Shown: one piece after another, positions 7,594 to 15,976 of the stretch
Layout: the number at the start of each line of letters is the position of its first letter
Position numbering within the stretch: position 1 is the stretch's first letter
Source of the DNA: DAIPHL01 sp036771375
GTDB lineage: Bacteria > Synergistota > Synergistia > Synergistales > Synergistaceae
Direction of reading: 5' to 3'
NCBI GenBank assembly: GCA_036771375.1
Contig: DAIPHL010000003.1
Coordinates: forward strand, 1-37,744
Length of the DNA: 37,744 bases
Translations under genes and position numbers: made by a program
Notes under the pieces: model-generated
Seen by the model: the letters and a program-made list of their open reading frames with translations, nothing else
Databases searched by the model: none
Told to the model about the DNA's origin: nothing

Positions 7594-9062
7594 ATTATAT
7601 CCCCTCCATCCGCTTCTCCGAGAAGGACAACGTCGTCGTCGCGCTTGAAAAGGCTTTACCGAAAGACGTGATGCAATTCCACGGTGGAACCCTCACGCTG
7701 AGGAGCGCGATTGAACCAGGATTCAAGGCGGCTTTGTGCGACATCGTCGAAGGTGAGACCGTCCTCAAATATGGAGAACCCATCGGCATAGCACGTCGCA
7801 GAATCAAGGCGGGAGAACGCGTTCACGACGACAACCTCGCCTCCGCGCTTTCCGGCGAACTGACCATCGAACCGTGGAGTAAACCGACTCCTCCCGAAAA
7901 CGAAAAAGAACCACCCTCCTTCTTCGGATATAGAAGAAAGAACGGGCTCGTCGGCATTCGCAACGAACTTTGGATCATACCGACCGTTGGTTGTATCAAC
8001 GGTCTCCTTCGTAACATCGTGAAAGGCTATGCACTTCCACACGGCGTCACGGCCCTCCGTGTGCTCGAACATCCCTGGGGCTGTTCACAACTTGGCAATG
8101 ACCTTGACAACACCAGACGCCTTCTCACCGGACTTGCACACAACCCGAACGCGGCGGGTGTGCTGGTCGCTGCAATGGGCTGCGAAAATCTCCAACTCTC
8201 TTCCATGAAAGAAGGACTCGCAGACGTAGAAAACCTCCGCACCATCGTGATGCAGGAGGAAGACAATGAGGAGGAGGCGGTCCTCGAGGCACTCGACGAA
8301 CTTTCCGCGGGAATCGTCATCGAGAGGAGTCTCTGCTCGGCCAAAGATTTCGTGCTCGGGGTCAAATGCGGCGGCAGCGACGCTCTTTCAAGCATCACGG
8401 CGAATCCGCTCTTAGGGCGTATCACGGACAGGTACACCTGTGCGGGAGGTACCGTGATCATGGGCGAGCTGCCGGAGATGTTCGGCGCAGAAAAAGGAGT
8501 CCTCGCGCGCTGCGCCACACCAGAGGTACATGCGGAACTGGCTGCGATGCTCCGGTCTTTCCGAAATTATTTCACGGAACACGGGCAGCCCGTATTTGAA
8601 AACCCTTCACCCGGAAACAAGGCAGGCGGGATCAGTACGCTCGAGGAAAAATCGCTCGGCGCGGTGTCGAAAAGCGGCTCCTCGATCGTCACGAGCGTTC
8701 TCTCATACGGTGAAACATCAAATGCAAAGGGACTCAATGTCGTCTTCTCGCCCGGCAATGATCTGGTCTCCTGCACCGCAATGGCGGCATCGGGCGCGAC
8801 GATGATTCTATTTTCCACCGGAAGAGGAACCCCCTTCGGCACGGTGGTTCCAACGCTCAAAATCGCCACGAACGCACCTCTTGCCATAAAGAAGAAAAAC
8901 TGGATAGACTTCGACGCCTCGATTGCGATAACGGAAGGATTGGAAAAAACGGCGGACGAGCTCGTCGAAAAAATTACCGACACTGCAAGCGGACATCACA
9001 CGCGCAACGAAGAAAACGGCATTGCCGAAATTTCGATATTTAAAGACGGTGTCATACTCTAA
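7590..9062 (+). CDS. Altronate dehydratase
   Basis: UxaA dehydrates D-altronate to 2-keto-3-deoxygluconate, supplying the substrate of KdgK. The 490-aa length matches the classical enzyme of about 495 aa. A SAF-like domain occupies roughly the first 100 residues. The catalytic UxaA family part follows, beginning near FFGYRRKNGLVGIRNE and containing EHPWGCSQLGND, AAMGCEN and VLGVKCGGSDALS, whose conserved Cys and acidic residues probably bind the metal or Fe centre. The ATG at 7590 overlaps the uxaB stop; an in-frame start further upstream would lie inside uxaB and is not used. The next gene follows after a short gap, so the operon continues. Confidence 0.92.
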   Translation: MNYIPSIRFSEKDNVVVALEKALPKDVMQFHGGTLTLRSAIEPGFKAALCDIVEGETVLKYGEPIGIARRRIKAGERVHDDNLASALSGELTIEPWSKPTPPENEKEPPSFFGYRRKNGLVGIRNELWIIPTVGCINGLLRNIVKGYALPHGVTALRVLEHPWGCSQLGNDLDNTRRLLTGLAHNPNAAGVLVAAMGCENLQLSSMKEGLADVENLRTIVMQEEDNEEEAVLEALDELSAGIVIERSLCSAKDFVLGVKCGGSDALSSITANPLLGRITDRYTCAGGTVIMGELPEMFGAEKGVLARCATPEVHAELAAMLRSFRNYFTEHGQPVFENPSPGNKAGGISTLEEKSLGAVSKSGSSIVTSVLSYGETSNAKGLNVVFSPGNDLVSCTAMAASGATMILFSTGRGTPFGTVVPTLKIATNAPLAIKKKNWIDFDASIAITEGLEKTADELVEKITDTASGHHTRNEENGIAEISIFKDGVIL

Positions 9063-9079
9063 AGGGAGTGCTCGACGAG

Positions 9080-10093
9080 ATGAAATCGATCGTGATCAAA
9101 GAACCGGGCAAAGTAGAGATAAAGGAAATATCCACACCGAAACCACGCAGCGGCGAAGCTCTTCTGAAGCTTCTTTATGGCGGCATATGCGGCAGCGATT
9201 TAGGGGCCTACAGAGGGACATTCGCCTATTTTTCCTATCCGAGAAGACCCGGCCACGAGTTTTCCGCCGAGGTGACGGAGATCGGGGAAAACGAAGCAGG
9301 CATCCAAAAAGGCGACATCGTCACCTGCAACCCATACTTCAACTGCGGTCATTGTTATTCTTGTCGCCGGGGACTCGTCAACTGCTGCATGACGAACCAG
9401 ACGATGGGTGTACAGCGCGAAGGCGCTTTCGCGGAGTACATAACGATGCCGGTGGAACGCATTTATCCCGGCAAAGGGCTTCCCGCAAAGGCTCTGGCTT
9501 TGGTAGAACCATTCTGTATCAGTTATCATGGGATAAAGCGCGCTCGCATCAAAAAGGGAGAACGGGTGTTGATCGTAGGAGCGGGGACGATCGGAATACT
9601 TGCCGCAATGGCAGCCAAACTTATGGGGGCCGAAGTGTACATGTGCGACGTCGCACAACGGAAACTCGAATACGCAAAAGAATTCGGCGTGGACGGCGTC
9701 ATCAACAGCGAAGAGAGTGACTTCGGCAACAGGGTGAACGAGATAACGGACAAAGACGGCTTTGATGTAACGATCGAAGCAGTGGGGCTTCCTTCCACCT
9801 TCCAAAACTGCATTGACGCCGTCGCTTTTGGAGGAAGGGTGGTGCTTATCGGCATAGGAAAGAAAAATCTCGACTTTGACTTCACCGTGATCCAAAAAAA
9901 AGAGTTGAATGTTTTCGGTTCGAGAAATGCGTTGGAAAAGGATTTTACCGACACAATCGACTACGTCAGGGGCAACGACATCGATTTGGAGGGGATCGTC
10001 ACAGCGACATACAGGATGGAAGACGCACCGGCCGCTTTTAAGGATTTCGACAGAAACGCCGGTGACATGCTGAAAGTGATCCTGGAATTCTAA
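9080..10093 (+). CDS. Zinc-dependent dehydrogenase, L-galactonate 5-dehydrogenase (LgoD)-like
   Basis: This 337-aa medium-chain dehydrogenase has a catalytic zinc site (GGICGSD, then PGHEF), a structural-zinc cysteine set (NCGHCYSCRRGLVNC), and the NAD-binding motif VGAGTIGIL followed by an acidic residue in CDVAQRK, which favours NAD. The stretches FSYPRRPGHE, VEPFCISYHGIKRA and KKELNVFGSRNALEKDF are close, from memory, to E. coli LgoD (YjjN), which oxidises L-galactonate to D-tagaturonate. That would feed directly into UxaB and UxaA upstream in the same operon. L-gulonate or a related aldonate is an alternative substrate, since the same subfamily includes such enzymes. An in-frame GTG at 9068 exists, but the ATG at 9080 with AGGGAG 11 nt upstream matches the usual N-terminus. 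Confidence 0.8.
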   Translation: MKSIVIKEPGKVEIKEISTPKPRSGEALLKLLYGGICGSDLGAYRGTFAYFSYPRRPGHEFSAEVTEIGENEAGIQKGDIVTCNPYFNCGHCYSCRRGLVNCCMTNQTMGVQREGAFAEYITMPVERIYPGKGLPAKALALVEPFCISYHGIKRARIKKGERVLIVGAGTIGILAAMAAKLMGAEVYMCDVAQRKLEYAKEFGVDGVINSEESDFGNRVNEITDKDGFDVTIEAVGLPSTFQNCIDAVAFGGRVVLIGIGKKNLDFDFTVIQKKELNVFGSRNALEKDFTDTIDYVRGNDIDLEGIVTATYRMEDAPAAFKDFDRNAGDMLKVILEF

Positions 10094-10098
10094 CCGTC

Positions 10099-10121
10099 AT
10101 TGAAACGAAACTTGTTTCAAT
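10099..10121. promoter_or_regulatory. Palindrome between dehydrogenase and dctP, KdgR-box-like
   Basis: ATTGAAAC (10099-10106) and GTTTCAAT (10114-10121) are perfect 8-bp arms 7 nt apart; an overlapping GAAAC-TT-GTTTC palindrome lies inside. TGAAAC/GTTTCA halves recall the E. coli KdgR box, though the spacing differs. It could be an operator for an internal dctP promoter or an RNA hairpin that separates the two parts of the operon. Confidence 0.4.
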
Positions 10122-10162
10122 AGAACACAAACAAACCATTTATCACAAGGGGGGCAACAACC

Positions 10163-11155
10163 GTGAAAAAAACCGTCATCGCTTTACTTTTAGTCCTCAT
10201 CACCATTTGTTTGTTGCAGCAGGCAGAGGCCGCACCCGTCAAGGTACAGATCGGATTCGAGAACACGATGCAGGAACCGATCGGGCGGGCTCTCGAAAAA
10301 TGGAAAGAGATCGTGGACAAGAAAAGTAACGGCGGCATGGTCATCGAGATATTTCCGAACAGTGCGCTTGGCTCCAAGAACGAACTCATCGACCAGATGC
10401 TCCTTGGCGAACCTGTGATCACCCTTGCCGACGGAGCGTTTTATGCCGATTATGGTGTCTCCGATTTTGGAATCGTCTTTGCCCCGTTTTTGTTCGACAA
10501 CTGGGATCAGTGCTGGAAATTGATAAAGTCAAAGTGGTATGCGGATCAGAGCAAACAGCTGGAAGCCAAAGGGCTCAAGCTGCTTGCTTCCAACTGGATT
10601 TACGGTGCGCGCCACACGCTCACGACAAAACCGGTCAAAATGCCTTCTGATCTGAAGGGACTGAAGATTCGCGTTCCCTCGAACAAGATCCAGACAGAAG
10701 GCTTCAAAGCCCTCGGTGCGGCAGCGACGGGAATGGCTCTCGGCGACGTCTACCAAGCTCTCCAGGCGAAGACAATCGACGGAGCGGAAAATCCCCTTTC
10801 CACGCTGTACGGAAGGAAACTCCACGAGGTCGCAAAATACCTCATCCTTGACGGCCATGTTCTGAACTTCACGACCTGGATATGCGGAACGTCGTTCTTC
10901 AACAAGCTGACGCCGGAACAGCAGAAACTTCTCGTATCCGCCGCAGAAGAGGCGGGGATTTTCAACAACAAACTCAAGGAGACCTCGGACAGCGAATACC
11001 TCGAGAAGATGAAAAAAGAGGGCGTGAAGGTAACGGAGATGACCCCGGAGTCGAAAGCGGCATTCAGAAAGGCCGCAGAATCCTTTTATTCGAAAGGGAA
11101 GCAGCTTGGCTGGTCGGACGGGCTCTACAAGAGAGTGAAAGACGCAATGAAATAA
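10163..11155 (+). CDS. TRAP transporter solute-binding protein (DctP family)
   Basis: This periplasmic binding protein captures an organic acid for the TRAP transporter encoded next. The 330-aa precursor starts at GTG after AAGGGGGG and has a clear signal peptide: two lysines, a hydrophobic core (VIALLLVLITICLL) and a likely cleavage after AEA. The DctP fold is shown by EIFPNSALGSKNELIDQ and by LKGLKIRVPSNKI, whose Arg usually makes the salt bridge with the ligand carboxylate. It follows the uxa catabolic genes, so a hexuronate or aldonate is the likely ligand; uronate-binding DctP proteins are known. A 12-bp hairpin 14 nt past the stop separates it from the membrane subunits. Confidence 0.9.
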   Translation: MKKTVIALLLVLITICLLQQAEAAPVKVQIGFENTMQEPIGRALEKWKEIVDKKSNGGMVIEIFPNSALGSKNELIDQMLLGEPVITLADGAFYADYGVSDFGIVFAPFLFDNWDQCWKLIKSKWYADQSKQLEAKGLKLLASNWIYGARHTLTTKPVKMPSDLKGLKIRVPSNKIQTEGFKALGAAATGMALGDVYQALQAKTIDGAENPLSTLYGRKLHEVAKYLILDGHVLNFTTWICGTSFFNKLTPEQQKLLVSAAEEAGIFNNKLKETSDSEYLEKMKKEGVKVTEMTPESKAAFRKAAESFYSKGKQLGWSDGLYKRVKDAMK

Positions 11156-11169
11156 AAACATCGCGGTAC

Positions 11170-11206
11170 ACGCGGCTGTCGCCACCTCTTGAGACGACAG
11201 CCGCGT
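11170..11206 (+). other. GC-rich hairpin between dctP and dctQ
   Basis: ACGCGGCTGTCG (11170-11181) pairs perfectly with CGACAGCCGCGT (11195-11206) around a 13-nt loop. No T-run follows, only TTGCC. It probably protects the dctP message from 3' decay, giving more binding protein than membrane subunit. Matching hairpins occur at 18311-18349 and 27743-27774. Confidence 0.65.
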
Positions 11207-11237
11207 TTGCCGGGTGACTTCAAGAAAGGTGATGCAA

Positions 11238-11735
11238 ATGGGCAATCGCAGAATAAAACCCGCGATGGTCGTGGTCAATCTAGATCTGATCGCAGCCGGT
11301 GTGTCGCTGGTGGTTTTGGTTTTTTTGACCTTCTCCGGCGTAATCATGCGTTACATTGTGGGAAGACCCTATACATGGCTCGAGGAAACACAAATGGCCT
11401 GCATGGTCTGGATTGTTTTTGCATCTGCCGGGGCCGCCTTCACCACTGGAAGTCACGTTGCCATCGAGATGGTCGTGGATCTCCTGCCGCCGGCAATACA
11501 AAAATTGATGGATCTTCTCATCGCGATCGTCGTGACACTTATTATCGCATATCTTGCATTGCGCAGCCTCGACTACTTGAAGATGCTCGCGATGAGCGAA
11601 AAACGAACCAGCATGCTACGGATCCCCTATGTTTATATATACTTTATCGTTCCGCTCTCTTGCGCCCTGATGCTCATAAAATATTATTACGTGTTTTATA
11701 CAAAACACGTCAAAAAACAGGGAGATGCTGTATGA
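11238..11735 (+). CDS. TRAP transporter small membrane subunit (DctQ family)
   Basis: DctQ is the small membrane subunit that joins the DctM channel in a TRAP secondary transporter. The 165-aa protein shows four hydrophobic segments (LIAAGVSLVVLVFLTF, then the segments around MVWIVFASAGAAF, LIAIVVTLIIAYLA and YIYFIVPLSCAL) and the family motif WLEETQM after the first. In-frame starts exist upstream, for example 11214, but the ATG at 11238 has AAAGGTGA about 7 nt before it, so it is preferred. The stop overlaps the dctM start (ATGA), indicating coupled translation. Confidence 0.88.
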   Translation: MGNRRIKPAMVVVNLDLIAAGVSLVVLVFLTFSGVIMRYIVGRPYTWLEETQMACMVWIVFASAGAAFTTGSHVAIEMVVDLLPPAIQKLMDLLIAIVVTLIIAYLALRSLDYLKMLAMSEKRTSMLRIPYVYIYFIVPLSCALMLIKYYYVFYTKHVKKQGDAV

Positions 11736-13021
11736 TGCACACATCGATATTGATTGCTTCCTCCGTTATGCTTGTTTTGCTCTTCCTCAAGGTCCCTGTG
11801 TTTGCGTCGGTGCTCGGCGGTTCCATCTGCTACTTCGTATTGACGCCCGGAACCAACCCCGCCATATTCGCACAGAAGATGATAAGCGGCACCGAAAGTA
11901 TCTCTCTTTTGGCAATTCCCTTTTTTGTCTGCGCCGGCGTCTTCATGAACTATACCGGCGTAACCAAACGCATCATGACATTCTGTGAGGTGATGACCGG
12001 CAGAATGAGTGGCGGACTCGCACAGGTGAACGTCCTCCTTTCGACGCTCATGGGCGGACTTTCCGGATCGAACATCGCTGACGCGGCTATGGAGGCGAAG
12101 ATGCTCGTGCCAGAGATGGAAAAAAAAGGATACTCAAAAGAGTTTTCCTCCGTCATAACGGCGGCCTCGTCGATGATAACGCCGTTGATACCGCCCGGAA
12201 TCGCGATGATTCTTTATGGCTGTATCGCCAACGTGTCCATTGGAAAGCTCTTCGTCTCCGGAATAAGCATCGGCTCGATGCTCTGTGTCACAGAGATGTT
12301 CATGGTTATGCTGATCTCGAAAAAACGTGGCTATATCCCCATTCGTACGGAAAAACTGACGTCGAAAGAAGTGGTAAACGCCGTCAAACCCGCTTTTTTG
12401 CCGCTCTGTCTCCCTTTTATCATCATCGGCGGCATCCGATTCGGCGTGTTTACCGCGACCGAGGCGGGGGCGGGGGCAATCGTCTATGCCATCGCCTTGG
12501 GATTGTACTATAAGGAACTGCGGTTCAACGATGCGGGAAAAGCCATCCGCGAAACGGTGACGACGACGGCGGCGATCATGATGATCGTCGCATCCGCGAC
12601 GATCTTTTCGTGGATTCTGACAAGGGAACAAATTCCGCAACGTCTCACGGAGTGGATCGTCTCGACGATCGACAACAAATATATGTTCCTTTTCATTGTC
12701 AATATATTCCTTCTCATCGTGGGAATGTTCGTCGAGGGCAACGCTTCGATGATCGTTCTCGTCCCCCTTTTGGCTCCGATCGCCTCCGCATACGGAATAG
12801 ACGAAATCCATTTCGCGATGATTTACATTTTCAACAACGCGATCGGCGCGTTTTCTCCTCCAATGGGCACACTGATGTTCGTCACCTGCGGTATCACGGG
12901 CTGCAAAACAAAGGATTTCATCAAAGAAGCCCTGCCCTTTTATCTGCTCCTTGTCATCGTTCTTCTACTAATAACGTATATTCCGGCTTTCTCGACATGG
13001 CTGGTCGATATCTTTTACTAG
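11732..13021 (+). CDS. TRAP transporter large membrane subunit (DctM family)
   Basis: DctM forms the ion-coupled translocation channel of the TRAP system. The 429-aa length and about a dozen hydrophobic segments match the family. Typical stretches are LLAIPFFVCAGVFMNYTG, GLSGSNIADAAMEAKML, AASSMITPLIPPGIAMILYG and, near the end, IFNNAIGAFSPPMGTLMFV. The first ATG at 11732 follows GGGAG by 7 nt and overlaps dctQ; a second ATG is adjacent. It is the last gene of the uxa-TRAP operon. No clear terminator follows before uxaC, so some readthrough is possible. Confidence 0.9.
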   Translation: MMHTSILIASSVMLVLLFLKVPVFASVLGGSICYFVLTPGTNPAIFAQKMISGTESISLLAIPFFVCAGVFMNYTGVTKRIMTFCEVMTGRMSGGLAQVNVLLSTLMGGLSGSNIADAAMEAKMLVPEMEKKGYSKEFSSVITAASSMITPLIPPGIAMILYGCIANVSIGKLFVSGISIGSMLCVTEMFMVMLISKKRGYIPIRTEKLTSKEVVNAVKPAFLPLCLPFIIIGGIRFGVFTATEAGAGAIVYAIALGLYYKELRFNDAGKAIRETVTTTAAIMMIVASATIFSWILTREQIPQRLTEWIVSTIDNKYMFLFIVNIFLLIVGMFVEGNASMIVLVPLLAPIASAYGIDEIHFAMIYIFNNAIGAFSPPMGTLMFVTCGITGCKTKDFIKEALPFYLLLVIVLLLITYIPAFSTWLVDIFY

Positions 13022-13396
13022 GGCGTGCCGCTCATGATGGGAGGCCGCAATCACGAAAGACCACGCCACACCCAACGCTTTACGCGGTGTTGCCAAAGGT
13101 TTTTGCCGTGGGGAGTTTGCAGCGGCTGCCGGCTTGTTGTAATGGCATATAAAAGAGGGATACCATGATGGATTCCTCCCTTGCACGAGGTATGTTCGGC
13201 ACCGTTTCCATGCTTTGCAGACCGATCTCGGTGGAGGGAAAAAATACGTCGGGCGAGATGGTTTTACCGAAAAATTCCGAAATTTATAACTAGAACATGG
13301 AGAGCAAACTTTGATAGCATAGAATTATATAAGCCGTATCCGGATAAAAACAGAGCGTCATGCCATCGTTAGATTTTTTTGGAAGGAAGTGCTTCG
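13022..13396. other. 375-bp gap between dctM and uxaC, no gene seen
   Basis: No convincing coding sequence is present; the small open frames lack ribosome binding sites and family resemblance. The second half is AT-rich and should hold the uxaC promoter, but I cannot choose a -35/-10 pair with confidence. No U-tract terminator for the TRAP operon is evident. The GC-richer first half (about 13030-13150) might be part of a dispersed intergenic repeat. Confidence 0.4.
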
Positions 13397-14818
13397 ATGC
13401 CTAATTCTTTTTTAGGCGAAAATTTTCTCCTTGACAGTCACCCCGCCCTTATCCTTTATCACGAGTACGCCGCCGATATGCCGATATTCGACTATCACTC
13501 CCATTTGCCCGTCGAACAGATTACAGCCGATCGACGGTTCGAAAACATAACCCAACTCTGGTTGTACGGCGATCATTATAAATGGCGTGCGATGCGGGCA
13601 TGCGGTGTCGGCGAGGAGTTGGTTTCAGGAAAACCCATTCCCGCAGACGACTACGAACGCTTCGAGGCGTGGGCGAAGGTCGTACCTCAAACGATCGGCA
13701 ATCCGCTCTATCATTGGACACATATGGAGTTGAAGCGTTATTTCGGAATAACGAAACCGCTTTCCGAGAAAACGGCAAGAGAGATCTACGATACTTGTTC
13801 CCTGATTTTACAGATGCCGGAGATGAGCGCTCGTTCCATCATACGAAAAAGCAATGTCAAGGTTCTCTGCACGACCGACGATCCGGTGGACGATCTCACC
13901 GGACACCTCCAGATGCGAAAAGAGAATTGGGGGACGAAGGTATTTCCCACTTGGCGTCCGGATAGAGCTTTTCACGCCGGAGACGCAAGGAATTTCAACA
14001 TCTGGGTGGATGACCTACAACGCTCGGTACATGCCGACATAAGAATCTACGATGATTTCATAAACGCTTTACAAAAAAAGCACGATCATTTCCACGATGC
14101 CGGCTGCCGCCTTTCCGACTATGGCCTCGAACGCCCTTATGTTTTTGATTTCACCGAACGAGCCCTGGCCACGGCCTTTGCAAGGGTACGTGCTGGCAAA
14201 GACCTTGTGGGCGACGAATTGGAGATCTATCGCTCTGGTATTTTACATCGGCTTCTTTGCATGGATGCGGAAAGCGATTGGACGCAACAGCTACATTTTG
14301 CCGCAAGGCGCAACAACAACAGTCGTAAATTCATATTGCTGGGGCCGGATTCCGGTTACGACAGCATTGGAGATTTCGAAATCGGAGAAGGGTTGGTGCG
14401 GCTTCTGGATCGCCTGGAATATGGCGGGAAATTAGGTCGAACGATCATCTACACGCTCAATCCGAGGGACAACGATATGATCGCTTCGGTTATCGGAGCA
14501 TTTATGGACGGCAAGACTCCGGGAAAGATTCAGTTTGGTTCGGCCTGGTGGTTCAACGATCACAAAGCCGGGATAGAGCGTCAATTGGAGACGCTCGCGA
14601 GCATCGCTCTTCTAAGCCGTTTCATAGGAATGTTGACGGATTCCCGAAGTTTCCTTTCTTACCCCAGACACGAGTATTTCAGACGGATTCTCTGTAACCT
14701 TCTTGGGCGCTGGATTGAAAGAGGAGAGCTACCCGAAGATTATGAGTTTCTCGGCAACGTCGTTCAGGATATATGCTACAGAAATGCGGTCAACTACTTT
14801 AGGTTGACTCTGGACTGA
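13397..14818 (+). CDS. Glucuronate/galacturonate isomerase
   Basis: UxaC isomerises D-glucuronate to D-fructuronate and D-galacturonate to D-tagaturonate, the entry step for both branches here. The 473-aa length matches the E. coli enzyme of about 470 aa. The protein is an amidohydrolase-fold TIM barrel with the N-terminal metal motif DYHSHLP, and later family stretches include CTTDDPVDD and SAWWFNDHKAGIERQL. GGAAGGAAG about 8-10 nt upstream supports ATG at 13397; the frame is open a few codons further up without a better start. The gene stands alone between the uxa-TRAP operon and the convergent uxu operon, and its stop codon adjoins the shared hairpin. Confidence 0.93.
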   Translation: MPNSFLGENFLLDSHPALILYHEYAADMPIFDYHSHLPVEQITADRRFENITQLWLYGDHYKWRAMRACGVGEELVSGKPIPADDYERFEAWAKVVPQTIGNPLYHWTHMELKRYFGITKPLSEKTAREIYDTCSLILQMPEMSARSIIRKSNVKVLCTTDDPVDDLTGHLQMRKENWGTKVFPTWRPDRAFHAGDARNFNIWVDDLQRSVHADIRIYDDFINALQKKHDHFHDAGCRLSDYGLERPYVFDFTERALATAFARVRAGKDLVGDELEIYRSGILHRLLCMDAESDWTQQLHFAARRNNNSRKFILLGPDSGYDSIGDFEIGEGLVRLLDRLEYGGKLGRTIIYTLNPRDNDMIASVIGAFMDGKTPGKIQFGSAWWFNDHKAGIERQLETLASIALLSRFIGMLTDSRSFLSYPRHEYFRRILCNLLGRWIERGELPEDYEFLGNVVQDICYRNAVNYFRLTLD

Positions 14819-14864
14819 AAAGACGAGTTCTCCGTGAATCTCGGTTGATTCAGAAGAACTCGTC
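14817..14864 (-). terminator. Hairpin between uxaC and uxuA
   Basis: GACGAGTTCT (14822-14831) pairs with AGAACTCGTC (14855-14864), and a nested TGAATC/GATTCA stem extends the structure. In the minus-strand sense a TTTT run follows, so it should terminate the uxuB-uxuA operon. On the plus strand no T-run directly follows, although it may still help end the uxaC transcript. Confidence 0.65.
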
Positions 14865-14874
14865 GGCAAAAGAC

Positions 14875-15960
14875 TCAATGACTTTTTTCTCCGGTTTTTT
14901 GCAGGGCCTCCCAAAGGCCGTTTAGATACGTTGCTCCCAGCGCTCTATCGTACAACCCGTATCCCGGTCTACCCTTTTCACCCCAGATCATCCGGCCGTG
15001 GTCCGGCCGTGCGTAACCGGCAAAACCGATTTCGTGATACGCCTTCATGATCTCGAACATATCCAGGCTTCCATCCGAGGAGAGGTGCGAAGCCTCGTCG
15101 AATATGCCGGGGGCAAGAATCTTTATATTCCGGATATGGGCAAAATGAATCCTTTTCTTTTTTCCAAAATACCGTACGATATAGGGAATGTCGTTTTGGG
15201 GATCGGCGCCCAGGGAACCGCTACAGAGAGTGATCCCATTGTAAGGGCTGTCGACCAGGTCGATAATGGCATCGAACTGTTCTTTGCCCGTTGCGATGCG
15301 AGGCAGCCCGAAGATGTTCCAAGGAGGATCGTCCGGATGTATCGCCATTTTTATGTCCAGTTCAGCGGCAAGTGGAATAATCGCTTCCAAAAAATATTTT
15401 AGATTCTTCATCAGGTCGCTTTGCGTAATCGATTCATACCGCTGAAAAAGAGTCTTCAATTCGGACAATCGGGCCGGTTCCCATCCAGGCATTTCGAAAT
15501 TCGCCGTATCTTTTTGAATTTGCCTGACAAATTCCTGAGGATCTCCGATCCGATTTATGATGTTTTTATCATAGGAAAGCACCGTCGAACCGTCCGGTAA
15601 TTCTTTCGCCAGTTCCGAACGGGTCCAGTCGAACACCGGCATGAAATTATAGCAGACGACTTTGATCCCAGCCCTGCTCAGGTTTTTCAACGTATTCATA
15701 TAGTTTTCGATATACAAATCCCGCGAAGCAGATCCGAGCTTTATATCTTCGTGGACATTGACACTTTCTATCACCTTCAGTTCGAGACCGGCCGAATTGA
15801 CCTCCTCCTTCAACGCAGCGATCCGTTCGTACGGCCATGTTTCGCCGACCGGAACATCCATCAGAGAACTCACTACACCGGTAATGCCCGGTATCTGACG
15901 AATATATCGAAGTGGTATCGGATCCATTTGTGCTCCATACCAGCGTAATGTCATCTTCAT
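14875..15960 (-). CDS. Mannonate dehydratase
   Basis: UxuA dehydrates D-mannonate to 2-keto-3-deoxygluconate, joining the glucuronate branch to KdgK. The 361-aa protein has the UxuA TIM-barrel pattern, starting TLRWYGAQMDPIPLRYIRQ and including PGITGVVSS, CYNFMPVFDWTR, MAIHPDDPPW, TLCSGSLG, HIRNIK and YARPDHGRMI. The His, Cys and Asp residues in these motifs are the usual metal and catalytic ligands. AGGAGG stands 9 nt before ATG 15960. It is the last gene of the nine-gene minus-strand operon, 16 nt after uxuB. Confidence 0.94.
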   Translation of the reverse strand: MKMTLRWYGAQMDPIPLRYIRQIPGITGVVSSLMDVPVGETWPYERIAALKEEVNSAGLELKVIESVNVHEDIKLGSASRDLYIENYMNTLKNLSRAGIKVVCYNFMPVFDWTRSELAKELPDGSTVLSYDKNIINRIGDPQEFVRQIQKDTANFEMPGWEPARLSELKTLFQRYESITQSDLMKNLKYFLEAIIPLAAELDIKMAIHPDDPPWNIFGLPRIATGKEQFDAIIDLVDSPYNGITLCSGSLGADPQNDIPYIVRYFGKKKRIHFAHIRNIKILAPGIFDEASHLSSDGSLDMFEIMKAYHEIGFAGYARPDHGRMIWGEKGRPGYGLYDRALGATYLNGLWEALQKTGEKSH

Positions 15961-15976
15961 CTTTTATATCCTCCTA

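Noticed and set aside
13034..13200. Short ORFs between dctM and uxaC
   Set aside because: They have no good ribosome binding site and no recognisable domain, and overlapping frames on both strands look equally random.
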